From positions 558,001 to 622,000 of the forward strand of contig NZ_OY781365.1 of the NCBI RefSeq assembly GCF_963676815.1: a stretch of 64,000 nucleotides of DNA. The letters are read 5' to 3'. The notes beneath the pieces are model-generated. The model was not told the origin of the DNA. It did no database searches and worked only from the letters and a program-made list of their open reading frames with translations. The DNA is from an uncultured Draconibacterium sp. (lineage in GTDB: Bacteria; Bacteroidota; Bacteroidia; Bacteroidales; Prolixibacteraceae). This document shows, piece after piece, positions 52,029 to 60,298 of this stretch. Within the stretch, counting starts at the first letter, position 1. The number at the start of each line of letters is the position of its first letter. Both the position numbers and the translations under genes were made by a program.

Positions 52029-53267
52029 TTAAGCTTTAATATTGTACACCATCAACACATCACCGTGGCGCATATACAACTTACCATTTGCAATAAACGG
52101 GTGTGCCCAATGTGGTCCGGCTCCTTCTGTAATTTTAAACTGGCTGATCACTTCAAATCCTTCGGGAGTAGGTTTTACAATTCCTACATTTCCGCGTTCG
52201 TTGTAACAGTATAATAAGCCGTCGGCCATTACCACTGAACCTTTCGAGTCCCATTCGGTTTCGTATTTTATATCGCCGGTTTCCCAGGCCATACAAGCCC
52301 AGTTTCCTTTGCTGTTGTTCTCCCAGTTCGATCCGTAAACGTAACCATCAGCCAAAACAAGCCCCCCGTGATGATTATCAAGCACTGTGTTGGTGTATTT
52401 CTTAGAAACCGATTTACCGTCGGCACCAATTTTCAGCATGGCTGCATCGTAGTTGTAGCCCATGGAAATAAATACTTCATCGCCCTTGACCAGCGGTGTA
52501 TTTGTCCAGATCATACCATTTTCCTGCCAGGTCCACTTCGACGAGTCAAAATGTCGGTAATGCCAAACAACTTCTCCGGTTTCGGGTATCAGCGCCAGAA
52601 TTTCTTTTGCAGTAACGGCCAAAATATAACTTTTACCGTTAAGCTCGTACACAGTTGCCGATGCATAACCACGTGCTCCACCAACCGATTCGCTTTGCCA
52701 AATCTGTTCGCCAGTCATTTTATCCAAAGCAACAACACTGGTTTTGTCTCCTCCCGGAGTGCAAATTACCATATTGTCTACGATCAGCGGAGTTTCCGAA
52801 TTTCCCCAAACGTGGTAATCGGCTTCGTAATTTTTATCTACTTCAACGGCCCAAATTTCTTCGCCCGTTTCTTTATTTATACAAGCAACACGGCCCATTC
52901 CGCTTTGTACATAAATGCGGTCGCCTTCAATTACCGGCGTGCAGCGTGTATCGGGATACGAATTTTTCCACGACAAACCGTAAGACACCTGGTATTTAAA
53001 CGAACCATCAGGATTTATCGCCGTCAGGTAATCAAGCGTATCAATCATTCCTGTGGTGTAAATCATATCTCCTTCAGGAATTACAGACGAATATCCTTTC
53101 CCAATTTTTTCAATCTGCATAAGCAATTCAGGTCCGTCTTCGGGCCATTCTTTCAACAGTCCGGTTTCGGTAAAATGCCCGTCGCGATTTGGCCCGCGCC
53201 ACTGCGTAACCTGGGCGCTAATTGAAAAAGCTAATGCGATAATTAAAAGTGTTAGTGCAATCTTCAT
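52029..53267 (-). CDS. Exported PQQ-like beta-propeller protein
   Basis: 412 residues. Signal peptide MKIALTLLIIALAFSISAQ, then TQWRGPNRDGHFTETGLLKE, nearly the same opening as the protein at 55168 (VWRGENNGVYPETGLLKEWP), so these two are close paralogues. Blades include GEEIWAVEV, GEQIWQSES and GEVVWHYRH. It starts 19 bp after the LytTR response regulator gene and so is probably cotranscribed with its own regulators. Confidence 0.87.
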   Translation of the reverse strand: MKIALTLLIIALAFSISAQVTQWRGPNRDGHFTETGLLKEWPEDGPELLMQIEKIGKGYSSVIPEGDMIYTTGMIDTLDYLTAINPDGSFKYQVSYGLSWKNSYPDTRCTPVIEGDRIYVQSGMGRVACINKETGEEIWAVEVDKNYEADYHVWGNSETPLIVDNMVICTPGGDKTSVVALDKMTGEQIWQSESVGGARGYASATVYELNGKSYILAVTAKEILALIPETGEVVWHYRHFDSSKWTWQENGMIWTNTPLVKGDEVFISMGYNYDAAMLKIGADGKSVSKKYTNTVLDNHHGGLVLADGYVYGSNWENNSKGNWACMAWETGDIKYETEWDSKGSVVMADGLLYCYNERGNVGIVKPTPEGFEVISQFKITEGAGPHWAHPFIANGKLYMRHGDVLMVYNIKA

Positions 53268-53286
53268 GGTTTTTTATTTATGGTTT

Positions 53287-54012
53287 CTATTTGTTTAAGA
53301 ATGAGTTATAATCGAGTTTTTCAAAGGTTTTTTCGCGGTATCGCGTTCCTATCGGGAATTCCTTTTCGCCAATGGCCACCATTACCGGACTAAAACTGGT
53401 TATGCGACTAACAGCAACCAGAAATGAGCGATGCACCCGAATAAAACCTTTGTCGGGTAACGCTTTTTCGAGTGCTGACATGGTGCATCGGCTGTTGATT
53501 TCGCGGTCTTGTGTGTGTAATTTCAGGTAATCGCCAAAACTCTCGACATATACAATTTCAGTGACCGGTATTTTGTGAATCACATTTTTTTCGCGCAAAT
53601 AAATGTATTCCGAATCGCCGTTGTTTTTATGCAGCGAAACTTCTTCGATTAACACATTTTGCTGATTGTATTTTTCCACCGCCTGCAAAAAGCGCTCGAA
53701 CGAAATGGGTTTCAATAGATAGTCAAGAACATTCAGGTCGTAACTTTCAATGGCGTACTCGCGATAAGCCGTAGTAAATACAATAGCCGGCGGATTTTTC
53801 AGTGTTTTTACGAGATCGGTACCTTTCATCTCCGGCATGTTTATATCGAGAAAAACCAGATCGACATTGTGCGTTTTCAAAAAATCGAAAGCTTCAATGG
53901 CGTCGGCACAGGTTCCTACAATCTCTAACGAATCCAGCTTTTGAATATGCGACTTCAACACTTCAATCGCAAGTGGTTCATCATCAACTATTATGCACCT
54001 TGTTTTACTCAT
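53287..54012 (-). CDS. LytTR-family response regulator
   Basis: 241 residues: receiver domain with phospho-acceptor D56 (DLVFLDINMPEMKG) and C-terminal LytTR DNA-binding domain (about 140-238; VYVESFGDYLKLHTQDREIN, GFIRVHRSFLVAVSRI). It overlaps the kinase gene by 8 bp. Position at the head of the propeller/Fe-S run suggests it controls that run; no LytTR direct-repeat site was recognised. Confidence 0.93.
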   Translation of the reverse strand: MSKTRCIIVDDEPLAIEVLKSHIQKLDSLEIVGTCADAIEAFDFLKTHNVDLVFLDINMPEMKGTDLVKTLKNPPAIVFTTAYREYAIESYDLNVLDYLLKPISFERFLQAVEKYNQQNVLIEEVSLHKNNGDSEYIYLREKNVIHKIPVTEIVYVESFGDYLKLHTQDREINSRCTMSALEKALPDKGFIRVHRSFLVAVSRITSFSPVMVAIGEKEFPIGTRYREKTFEKLDYNSFLNK

Positions 54013-55060
54013 TTGCCCAGCAAACTTTTAGTTTAATCTCAAATTTCGTATCCTGCTTATCAATCGCAAGCTTATGCGATTTTGGATAAAGCAGCTCTAA
54101 ACGCCGGCGCACATTCTTCAATCCAATTCCCTCATTCAGCTTCTCTTCCTCTTCCTTCTCCTTATGAATTGAGTTCGTCACCTGCAAAGTCAGGCACTTT
54201 TCATCAATTTTTATATCGATGTCCACTTTTGGGTTTTTACGATCTTTACTGGCTCCGTGTTTAAATGCATTTTCAATAAAAGGCAATAAAATCAGCGGCG
54301 CAATCCGATGACCGTCAACATCTCCTTCCACATTATATTTCAGATCGAGGCGAGTATTGTAGCGCATGCTTTCCAGTTCCACATAACTTTCAATAATCTT
54401 AATTTCTTCTTTTAGCGGAACAAAATCGTCGTTGCTTTTGTAGATCATATAATCGAGCAAACCAGACAATTTCAACACAATATCGGGAGTCTTTTCTGAT
54501 TTGATCAAGGTTAGTGCATACAGGTTATTCAGCGTATTAAAAAGAAAATGCGGGTGAACCTGCGATTTCAGAAAATTCAGTTCAGCCTCGAGCTTTTCTT
54601 CCGCCAGCTTTTTATTCTTTAACTCGTCGATGTACCACTTTTTAAATACGATTATAAAAGCTGCCAGCACTGGAATTCCGTAGTTTGAAATAATCTTGCT
54701 AAGAATTTTTGGTACGTAAAACAGTGGTAACTTCGAATAATCGAAAAACTCCGGAAATAAATTCGGAAAGTAGTACGACATGTATATCAGGAAGCCAAAC
54801 AGCAGCGCATGAATTAAAGTAAGGACGCCAAAGGTTACAAACTTCTTTTTCTCCAAAGCGAATGGCAGAATCAGATAGATCATCGTATAAGTCCCGATGA
54901 TTCTTGCCGGTAACAAAGTAAGCCCGATGATAAATTCTGCGTAGTAATGATCGAGATATCCGCCATAAGTAAGCCAATAGCCGATAAAAACAACCACCCA
55001 AAACAACAGGTGCCACAGCAAACGGTAGCGAAAAAATATTGGTAGTTGGTTTTCGTTCAT
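54005..55060 (-). CDS. LytS-type sensor histidine kinase
   Basis: 351 residues. Four predicted membrane helices (about 13-30, 43-66, 75-96, 125-140), a coiled-coil connector, then the His_kinase block LNFLKSQVHPHFLFNTLNNL with phospho-acceptor H171, and an ATPase domain (NAFKHGASKDRKNPKVDIDI, GIGLKNVRRRLELLYP). There is no large sensor domain, so the signal is probably membrane-linked. It is the first gene of the long minus-strand run, after a terminator. Confidence 0.93.
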   Translation of the reverse strand: MNENQLPIFFRYRLLWHLLFWVVVFIGYWLTYGGYLDHYYAEFIIGLTLLPARIIGTYTMIYLILPFALEKKKFVTFGVLTLIHALLFGFLIYMSYYFPNLFPEFFDYSKLPLFYVPKILSKIISNYGIPVLAAFIIVFKKWYIDELKNKKLAEEKLEAELNFLKSQVHPHFLFNTLNNLYALTLIKSEKTPDIVLKLSGLLDYMIYKSNDDFVPLKEEIKIIESYVELESMRYNTRLDLKYNVEGDVDGHRIAPLILLPFIENAFKHGASKDRKNPKVDIDIKIDEKCLTLQVTNSIHKEKEEEEKLNEGIGLKNVRRRLELLYPKSHKLAIDKQDTKFEIKLKVCWANE

Positions 55061-55123
55061 GATTTTTTCTCAAATATAGTTTTTGAGCTTTTGGTCGTCA
55101 AAAACATGCGACAAATACAGGCT

Positions 55124-55158
55124 AAAAAAGGATGTTTACCCTGCTAACATCCTTTTTT
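55124..55158. terminator. Terminator between PQQ-like gene and kinase gene
   Basis: AAAAAAGGATGTT / AACATCCTTTTTT, a 13-bp stem with a 9-base loop, just after the stop of the PQQ-like gene at 55168. It separates that gene from the run starting with the kinase. Confidence 0.85.
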
Positions 55159-55167
55159 TATAACGCC

Positions 55168-56379
55168 CTATTTAATTTTATAGGCTATCAGCACATCGCC
55201 GTGTCGAACAAACAGGCGGCCTTTGTTGATTACCGGATGCGCCCAGTGTTGCGCTGTACCCAGTTCCACTTTTGTTTGACTTACAATATTAAAACCATCG
55301 GGAGTAGCTTTTACCAATGCCAGTTCGCCACGCTCGCTGTAGCAATACAACATGCCGTCGGCATAAACGGTAACACCTTTTGCAATGTCTTTTGAAACAT
55401 ATTTTTCTTCACCGGTTTTCCAGTCTACACAACGCCATTCGCGCGCATTGTCGCCCGATCCGTATAGGTATCCGTCAACAACTACCATTCCGCCCATGCG
55501 GCTGTCGAGCTCCACTTTTTCCCATTGTTTTGTAACGCTACTACCGTCATCGCTAAGGTCGAGTTTAACACCACCTTTTCCGTAACCGCTAAAACAAAAT
55601 AAATCGCCATTGTAGAAAAGTGGTGTATTTGGATGAACATTCCAACGGTTGGTGTGCGGATAATCCCACAACAATTGCCCGGTTTTGGCATCAACACCAA
55701 TTATATGATTGGCAGTGTGTGTTACAAGCAATTTACGCGCAGGCAGCTCCACCAACAAAGGCGTACAATAAGCTGATAATTCGCCTTTTCCGGCTGAAGT
55801 CCAGATCAGATCGCCGTTGAAGCGATTAAGCGCCACCATATTATTTTTCTTTCCGCCCGGAGTGAGATAAAGTACGTCGCCGTCAACAAGAACGGTTTCC
55901 GTAACTCCCCAGCGAATATTTGTACCATCAAAATCTTCAAACGCATTTTTGCGCCATTTTACTTCGCCGCTTTCCGAATCCATGCAGGTTAAAACTCCAT
56001 GGCCGCTGTAGATATACATCAAATCGCCGTCAACAACTACCGAAGAACGTGCTCCCGGGTAACTTTCCGTAAATTCTTTTCCGTACGAAACCTTCTTAAT
56101 CACATCACCATTTTGCGAGAAAATGAAAATAAACCCTTCGCCGTCAATCATCGTCGACAGGTAAATTTTGTCGTTAGCAAAAACCGGAGATGAGTGCCCT
56201 TCACCCAATCCTTCTGCAGTCCATAAAACTTCAGGACCATTAGCCGGCCACTCCTTTAACAGACCGGTTTCCGGGTAAACGCCGTTGTTTTCGCCACGCC
56301 AAACAGTTGGCTCCTGAGCAAATAAAATTGTTACTGATAAAAGCAATACCGAAGCGAGAAATAAACATTTTCTAATCAT
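55168..56379 (-). CDS. Exported PQQ-like beta-propeller protein
   Basis: 403 residues from the ATG at 56379, which opens the signal peptide MIRKCLFLASVLLLSVTILF; a 15-codon longer frame lacks this feature at its N-terminus. The mature protein starts VWRGENNGVYPETGLLKEWP and shares LGEGHSSPV with its paralogues. Blades include GEVKWRKNA, GDLIWTSAG and GQLLWDYPH. It is followed by a terminator, so it is probably a separate transcript next to the kinase gene. Confidence 0.87.
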   Translation of the reverse strand: MIRKCLFLASVLLLSVTILFAQEPTVWRGENNGVYPETGLLKEWPANGPEVLWTAEGLGEGHSSPVFANDKIYLSTMIDGEGFIFIFSQNGDVIKKVSYGKEFTESYPGARSSVVVDGDLMYIYSGHGVLTCMDSESGEVKWRKNAFEDFDGTNIRWGVTETVLVDGDVLYLTPGGKKNNMVALNRFNGDLIWTSAGKGELSAYCTPLLVELPARKLLVTHTANHIIGVDAKTGQLLWDYPHTNRWNVHPNTPLFYNGDLFCFSGYGKGGVKLDLSDDGSSVTKQWEKVELDSRMGGMVVVDGYLYGSGDNAREWRCVDWKTGEEKYVSKDIAKGVTVYADGMLYCYSERGELALVKATPDGFNIVSQTKVELGTAQHWAHPVINKGRLFVRHGDVLIAYKIK

Positions 56380-56582
56380 GACTTTATAGTTAAGTTTTGC
56401 TCCTAAAAATAGAACCAAAACCACACATTAGCAATGCTTTCAAGTAATTTATCAGCTATCTAAATAGTAAGATATGTTTAGAAGTTATTTACAGATCATA
56501 AACAAATCAGCAGCCATAAAAATGCATTTAAAACATATGTCTGAATTTTCATTATTGTACCTCAGCAAAATTACAGATACAA

Positions 56583-56613
56583 AAAAGGCAGATTGATGAT
56601 CAATCTGCCTTTT
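56583..56613 (-). terminator. typA terminator
   Basis: AAAAGGCAGATTG / CAATCTGCCTTTT, a 13-bp perfect stem with a 5-base loop, followed by a T-run on the minus strand, 21 bases after the typA stop. Confidence 0.9.
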
Positions 56614-56633
56614 CACATTTTATTATCTATTTC

Positions 56634-58445
56634 TTATTCGCTTATAGCTTTTGCACGGCGTTTACGCTCATGCTCATCAAGATAAATTTTACGGATACGC
56701 ATAAAATTCGGAGTAACCTCAATGTACTCGTCGTTACGAATGTATTCCATTGCTTCTTCCAGCGAAAATTTAATGGCCGGTGCAATCGATGTTTTTTCAT
56801 CGGCACCTGAAGAACGCATGTTCGACATTTTTTTGGTACGGATAATATTAATGGTTAGATCATCCTGACGGGTATATTCACCAATCACCTGACCGGCGTA
56901 AACCTCTTCTCCCGGTTCAACAAAGAAACGTCCGCGGTCTTGCATTTTATCAATTGAGTAGGCAATTGAAGTTCCTGTTTCAAGCGAAATAAGTGCGCCA
57001 TTTCGTTTTACGCCAAGTTCGCCTTTCCACGGCTCGTAACCTTTCAGGCGGTGTGCCATAATCGCCTCACCTTCGGTTGCTGTAAGCATTTGGTTACGCA
57101 AACCAATCAAACCGCGCGAAGGAATATAGAACTCCAAATGTGCACGATCATCTTTTACTTCAATATTCGCGATATCTCCTTTACGTGCAGTAACCAGCTC
57201 AATTACTTTTCCCGAAAATTCATCAGGAACCTGAACGGTTAAGGCCTCGATCGGCTCGCATTTTTTACCGTCAATTTCTTTTATTATTACCTGTGGCTGG
57301 CCTACCTGAATTTCGTAGCCTTCGCGACGCATGGTTTCAATCAGGATCGACAAGTGAAGAATTCCACGACCATAAACCAGGAACGAATCTGCCGAGTTTG
57401 TTTCCTCAACACGCAAGGCCAGGTTCTTTTCGGTTTCTTTAAACAAACGGTCACGCACCTGACGCGAGGTTACAAACTTACCGTCGCGACCAAAAAATGG
57501 TGAGTTATTCGACACAAATGTCATGCTCATTGTTGGTTCATCAACCTGAATCGGAGTTAATCCTTCCGGCTCTTCGGCGTCGGCAATGGTATCGCCAATA
57601 TCAAAACCTTCCAGTCCGAGTACAGCACAAATCTCACCACACGGTATCGGATCTTTTGTTTTTTCTTTTCCCAGACCTTCAAAAAGGTAGCACTCTTTGG
57701 CTGCCGTTTTTATGATGCTTCCATCGCGTTTTACCAATGAAACTCTTGATCCCGGCACCAATTCACCACGAGTAACTTTACCCACTGCAATTCGGCCGGT
57801 GTACGACGAATAATCAAGCGAAGTAATGCGCATTTGCACGGTTCCTTCTTTTGGTTGTGCTGCCGGAATATGTTCCAAAATCTGGTCAAGCAAATAAACA
57901 ACATCTTCAGTTGGAGTCTGCCAGTCAGGCCCCATCCAGCCTGCTTTTGCCGATCCGTACACAGTTGGAAAATCCAGCTGTTCTTCGGTTGCATCAAGGC
58001 TAAACATCAAATCAAAAACCTTTTCCTGAGCAATATCCGGCGTACAGTTTTCTTTATCAACCTTGTTTACTACCACCATTGGTTTCAAACCCAACTCGAT
58101 GGCTTTTTGCAACACAAAACGGGTTTGTGGCATGGGGCCTTCAAAAGCATCAACAATCAATAAAACACCGTCGGCCATGTTTAATACACGTTCTACCTCG
58201 CCACCAAAGTCGCTGTGCCCCGGTGTATCGATGATATTAATTTTGGTGTCTTTGTAGCGTACCGAAACGTTTTTCGAAAGAATGGTAATTCCTCGCTCAC
58301 GTTCCAGATCATTGTTATCCAGAAATAATTCCTGAACCTCCTGGTTTTCACGGAACAATTTTACCTGGTGAAGTATACGGTCAACCAAGGTAGTTTTACC
58401 GTGGTCAACGTGTGCAATAATTGCAATGTTTCTGATTTCTGTCAT
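56634..58445 (-). CDS. typA: Ribosome-associated GTPase TypA/BipA
   Basis: 603 residues, full length. EF-G-like G domain with G1 AHVDHGKTT, switch II DTPGHSDFGGEVERV and NKVD, followed by the beta-barrel, EF-G III/V-like domains and the BipA-specific C-terminal domain (EYIEVTPNFMRIRKIYLDEH). It binds 70S ribosomes and helps large-subunit assembly and stress adaptation. It is a single-gene transcript. Confidence 0.96.
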   Translation of the reverse strand: MTEIRNIAIIAHVDHGKTTLVDRILHQVKLFRENQEVQELFLDNNDLERERGITILSKNVSVRYKDTKINIIDTPGHSDFGGEVERVLNMADGVLLIVDAFEGPMPQTRFVLQKAIELGLKPMVVVNKVDKENCTPDIAQEKVFDLMFSLDATEEQLDFPTVYGSAKAGWMGPDWQTPTEDVVYLLDQILEHIPAAQPKEGTVQMRITSLDYSSYTGRIAVGKVTRGELVPGSRVSLVKRDGSIIKTAAKECYLFEGLGKEKTKDPIPCGEICAVLGLEGFDIGDTIADAEEPEGLTPIQVDEPTMSMTFVSNNSPFFGRDGKFVTSRQVRDRLFKETEKNLALRVEETNSADSFLVYGRGILHLSILIETMRREGYEIQVGQPQVIIKEIDGKKCEPIEALTVQVPDEFSGKVIELVTARKGDIANIEVKDDRAHLEFYIPSRGLIGLRNQMLTATEGEAIMAHRLKGYEPWKGELGVKRNGALISLETGTSIAYSIDKMQDRGRFFVEPGEEVYAGQVIGEYTRQDDLTINIIRTKKMSNMRSSGADEKTSIAPAIKFSLEEAMEYIRNDEYIEVTPNFMRIRKIYLDEHERKRRAKAISE

Positions 58446-58749
58446 TTTACTTTTTTCTAATCCAATTTACCAACACCGAATCTCATTATTTGTTTTCTAT
58501 CAATTATTTATGAAAAAATAACCTTATTCCGGAATCGGCGCGCAAATGTAAGAAAGTTTTGCTGTGTAATGCGAGCATACCAGTGAATAAAGTACTTCTT
58601 AGATTTAAATTTAATATCGGACCACACAAAGCACTAAAAATCAGCTATCCGCGAAGAGAATACTGCACAATGATTGCATTTTTTTACCTTAGCCGTGTTA
58701 TGAAATCGGCATTCGAACGTAATTCATAAAAAGCGAGAGCCTACAAAGG
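58446..58749. other. Divergent intergenic region between typA and the second ECF sigma gene
   Basis: 304 bp with no gene. It contains the minus-strand TACATTTG at 58543-58550. The TTGTAACC-N14-ACGTC promoter of the first sigma factor does not occur here. Confidence 0.45.
58543..58550 (-). promoter_or_regulatory. Candidate typA -7 element (TACATTTG)
   Basis: Exact TAnnTTTG match on the minus strand, about 97 bases before the typA start; no -33 TTG is evident. Confidence 0.4.
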
Positions 58750-59244
58750 ATGACAAGCAGCGATTTTGAGAAACTGGTAATACAACAAAAAGATAAACTT
58801 TTCAGGTTTGCGTTTAGCATACTAAAAGACAGCAACGATGCGCAAGATGCAGTTCAGGAGGTGGTGCTGAAATTGTGGAAAAACAAGCGTTTGCTCGATA
58901 ATGCAAAAAACCTTGAAAGCTATTGTTTGAATGCGGTTAAAAACCATTGTTTCGATGTGCTGCGAAAACAAAAACATCACCAGAACTATCTTCTGGCTAA
59001 TGTTCACGAATCGCAGGAAGAAACACGGTTTGAAACTATTGACCTGGTAGAAAGGCTGAAACAAGAACTGCACCAACTGCCTGACCAGCAACGAATGGCA
59101 ATAGAATTAAAAGATTTCCAGGGACTGGAATATGAAGAGGTAAGTGAAATTATGGAACAAAGCGCAAATACCATACGAGTGCATGTTTCGAGAGGAAGAA
59201 AAAAATTATTTGAAATTTTTAAGGAGGAGTTAGCAAATGTGTAG
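58750..59244 (+). CDS. ECF RNA polymerase sigma factor
   Basis: 164 residues. Region 2 (about 8-75; DSNDAQDAVQEVVLKLWKNK, LESYCLNAVKNHCFDVLRKQ) and region 4 (about 105-158; LPDQQRMAIELKDFQGLEYE, SANTIRVHVSRGRKKLFEIF). It is different from the sigma factor at 17557. It overlaps the next gene by 8 bp and forms an operon with a putative anti-sigma factor and a DUF4252 protein. Confidence 0.9.
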   Translation: MTSSDFEKLVIQQKDKLFRFAFSILKDSNDAQDAVQEVVLKLWKNKRLLDNAKNLESYCLNAVKNHCFDVLRKQKHHQNYLLANVHESQEETRFETIDLVERLKQELHQLPDQQRMAIELKDFQGLEYEEVSEIMEQSANTIRVHVSRGRKKLFEIFKEELANV

Positions 59245-59725
59245 CAATAAATCAAAACACTTTCTTGAAGAAGATTTCGATCTGAAAGATTTCAGAGCAA
59301 GCGAAAATGAAAATTCGGTGCAACATGAGTTTATCCAATCGTACCAACAATTGAACGACCGGATAAATACTGAAGTGCCGGATTTTAATCCCTTCGAAAA
59401 ATTAGAACAGCATAAAAAACAACGTTTTCTACAGCCAAAACGATTGTTCGCATATGCTGCCTCGATTCTGCTGGTAGTGAGTCTGGTGGCTGTTGGCTTA
59501 AATCGCTCTCAACAAGAAAAACAGATCACATTAACCGAAAATGAGTTGGCTGAACTACAGGAAAATACCAAACTGGCTTTGTATCAGTTTTCGAAAGAAA
59601 TGAATACCTGCCTTGGTAATCTTAAAAACGCAAAACGAATCAACGCTCCACTGAGCGATGTACAATCGTTGAGAAATTTGAATATCCAATTTGACAATCC
59701 AATTAAAGATCTTAAAATCAATTAA
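59237..59725 (+). CDS. Single-pass membrane protein, probable anti-sigma factor
   Basis: 162 residues: a cytoplasmic N-terminus (about 1-70), one membrane helix (about 72-90; LFAYAASILLVVSLVAVGLN) and a periplasmic C-terminus. No zinc anti-sigma motif, but the 8-bp overlap with the sigma gene and the topology support this role. The DUF4252 gene follows after 2 bp. Confidence 0.65.
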   Translation: MCSNKSKHFLEEDFDLKDFRASENENSVQHEFIQSYQQLNDRINTEVPDFNPFEKLEQHKKQRFLQPKRLFAYAASILLVVSLVAVGLNRSQQEKQITLTENELAELQENTKLALYQFSKEMNTCLGNLKNAKRINAPLSDVQSLRNLNIQFDNPIKDLKIN

Positions 59726-59727
59726 TC

Positions 59728-60219
59728 ATGAGAACAAAATTCATCTTATTTTTTCTATTTATTAGTTTCTGCAGCCTGGCACAAGATGGAAACAAAAATA
59801 TCGATCAGGCCTTTAAACAAATTGACAGTCGTGAGGCTGTATCTTATTTTGAAGTAACAAAAGATATGTTTAAAATGCTGGCAGAATCCAAAGAAATTGG
59901 TCCTGAATATAAGGAGTACCTTAGCAAACTTCATCAATTAAAAATGATTCAGCCTGGTGGAGAACACCGTACAGAGCTTGGCGAAGAATTATTTAAAACA
60001 TTCATGGAGAATGCAAACCTAAAGGATTACACGCGCCTGATGACCCAAAGAGACCAGCGCTCTAAAATTTCGTTTTACAAAAAGGACGGTAAAGATGAGA
60101 ATGAATTTCTGCTGGTTAGCAACAACATGATCATTTATATAACAGGTACACTCGATTTGCAGAATATGCAGCAATTTGAACAAATAATCGACATCGCGGG
60201 AAGTGCTATGGGAATGTAG
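59728..60219 (+). CDS. Exported DUF4252 protein
   Basis: 163 residues. Signal peptide MRTKFILFFLFISFCSLAQ; then a DUF4252-type domain (REAVSYFEVTKDMFKMLAES, FLLVSNNMIIYITGTLDLQN). Members in Bacteroidota occur with ECF sigma/anti-sigma pairs, as here. Function unknown; it may be the envelope-side part of the stress circuit. Confidence 0.75.
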   Translation: MRTKFILFFLFISFCSLAQDGNKNIDQAFKQIDSREAVSYFEVTKDMFKMLAESKEIGPEYKEYLSKLHQLKMIQPGGEHRTELGEELFKTFMENANLKDYTRLMTQRDQRSKISFYKKDGKDENEFLLVSNNMIIYITGTLDLQNMQQFEQIIDIAGSAMGM

Positions 60220-60244
60220 CCACTTCGATGTAATTGCAAACAAA

Positions 60245-60281
60245 AGGAGCTCATCTGTCAGTTGACAGATGAGCTCTTTTT
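60245..60281. terminator. Bidirectional terminator
   Basis: GAGCTCATCTGTCA / TGACAGATGAGCTC, a 14-bp perfect stem with loop GT, with A-run and T-run flanks, between the convergent DUF4252 and propeller genes. Confidence 0.92.
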
Positions 60282-60298
60282 ATTTTAAACTCAAATTG

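Noticed and set aside
58660..58749. Same ECF promoter as at 17520 upstream of the second sigma gene
   Set aside because: CGTAATTCATAAAAAGCGAG is superficially alike, but the TTGTAACC block and spacing are missing.
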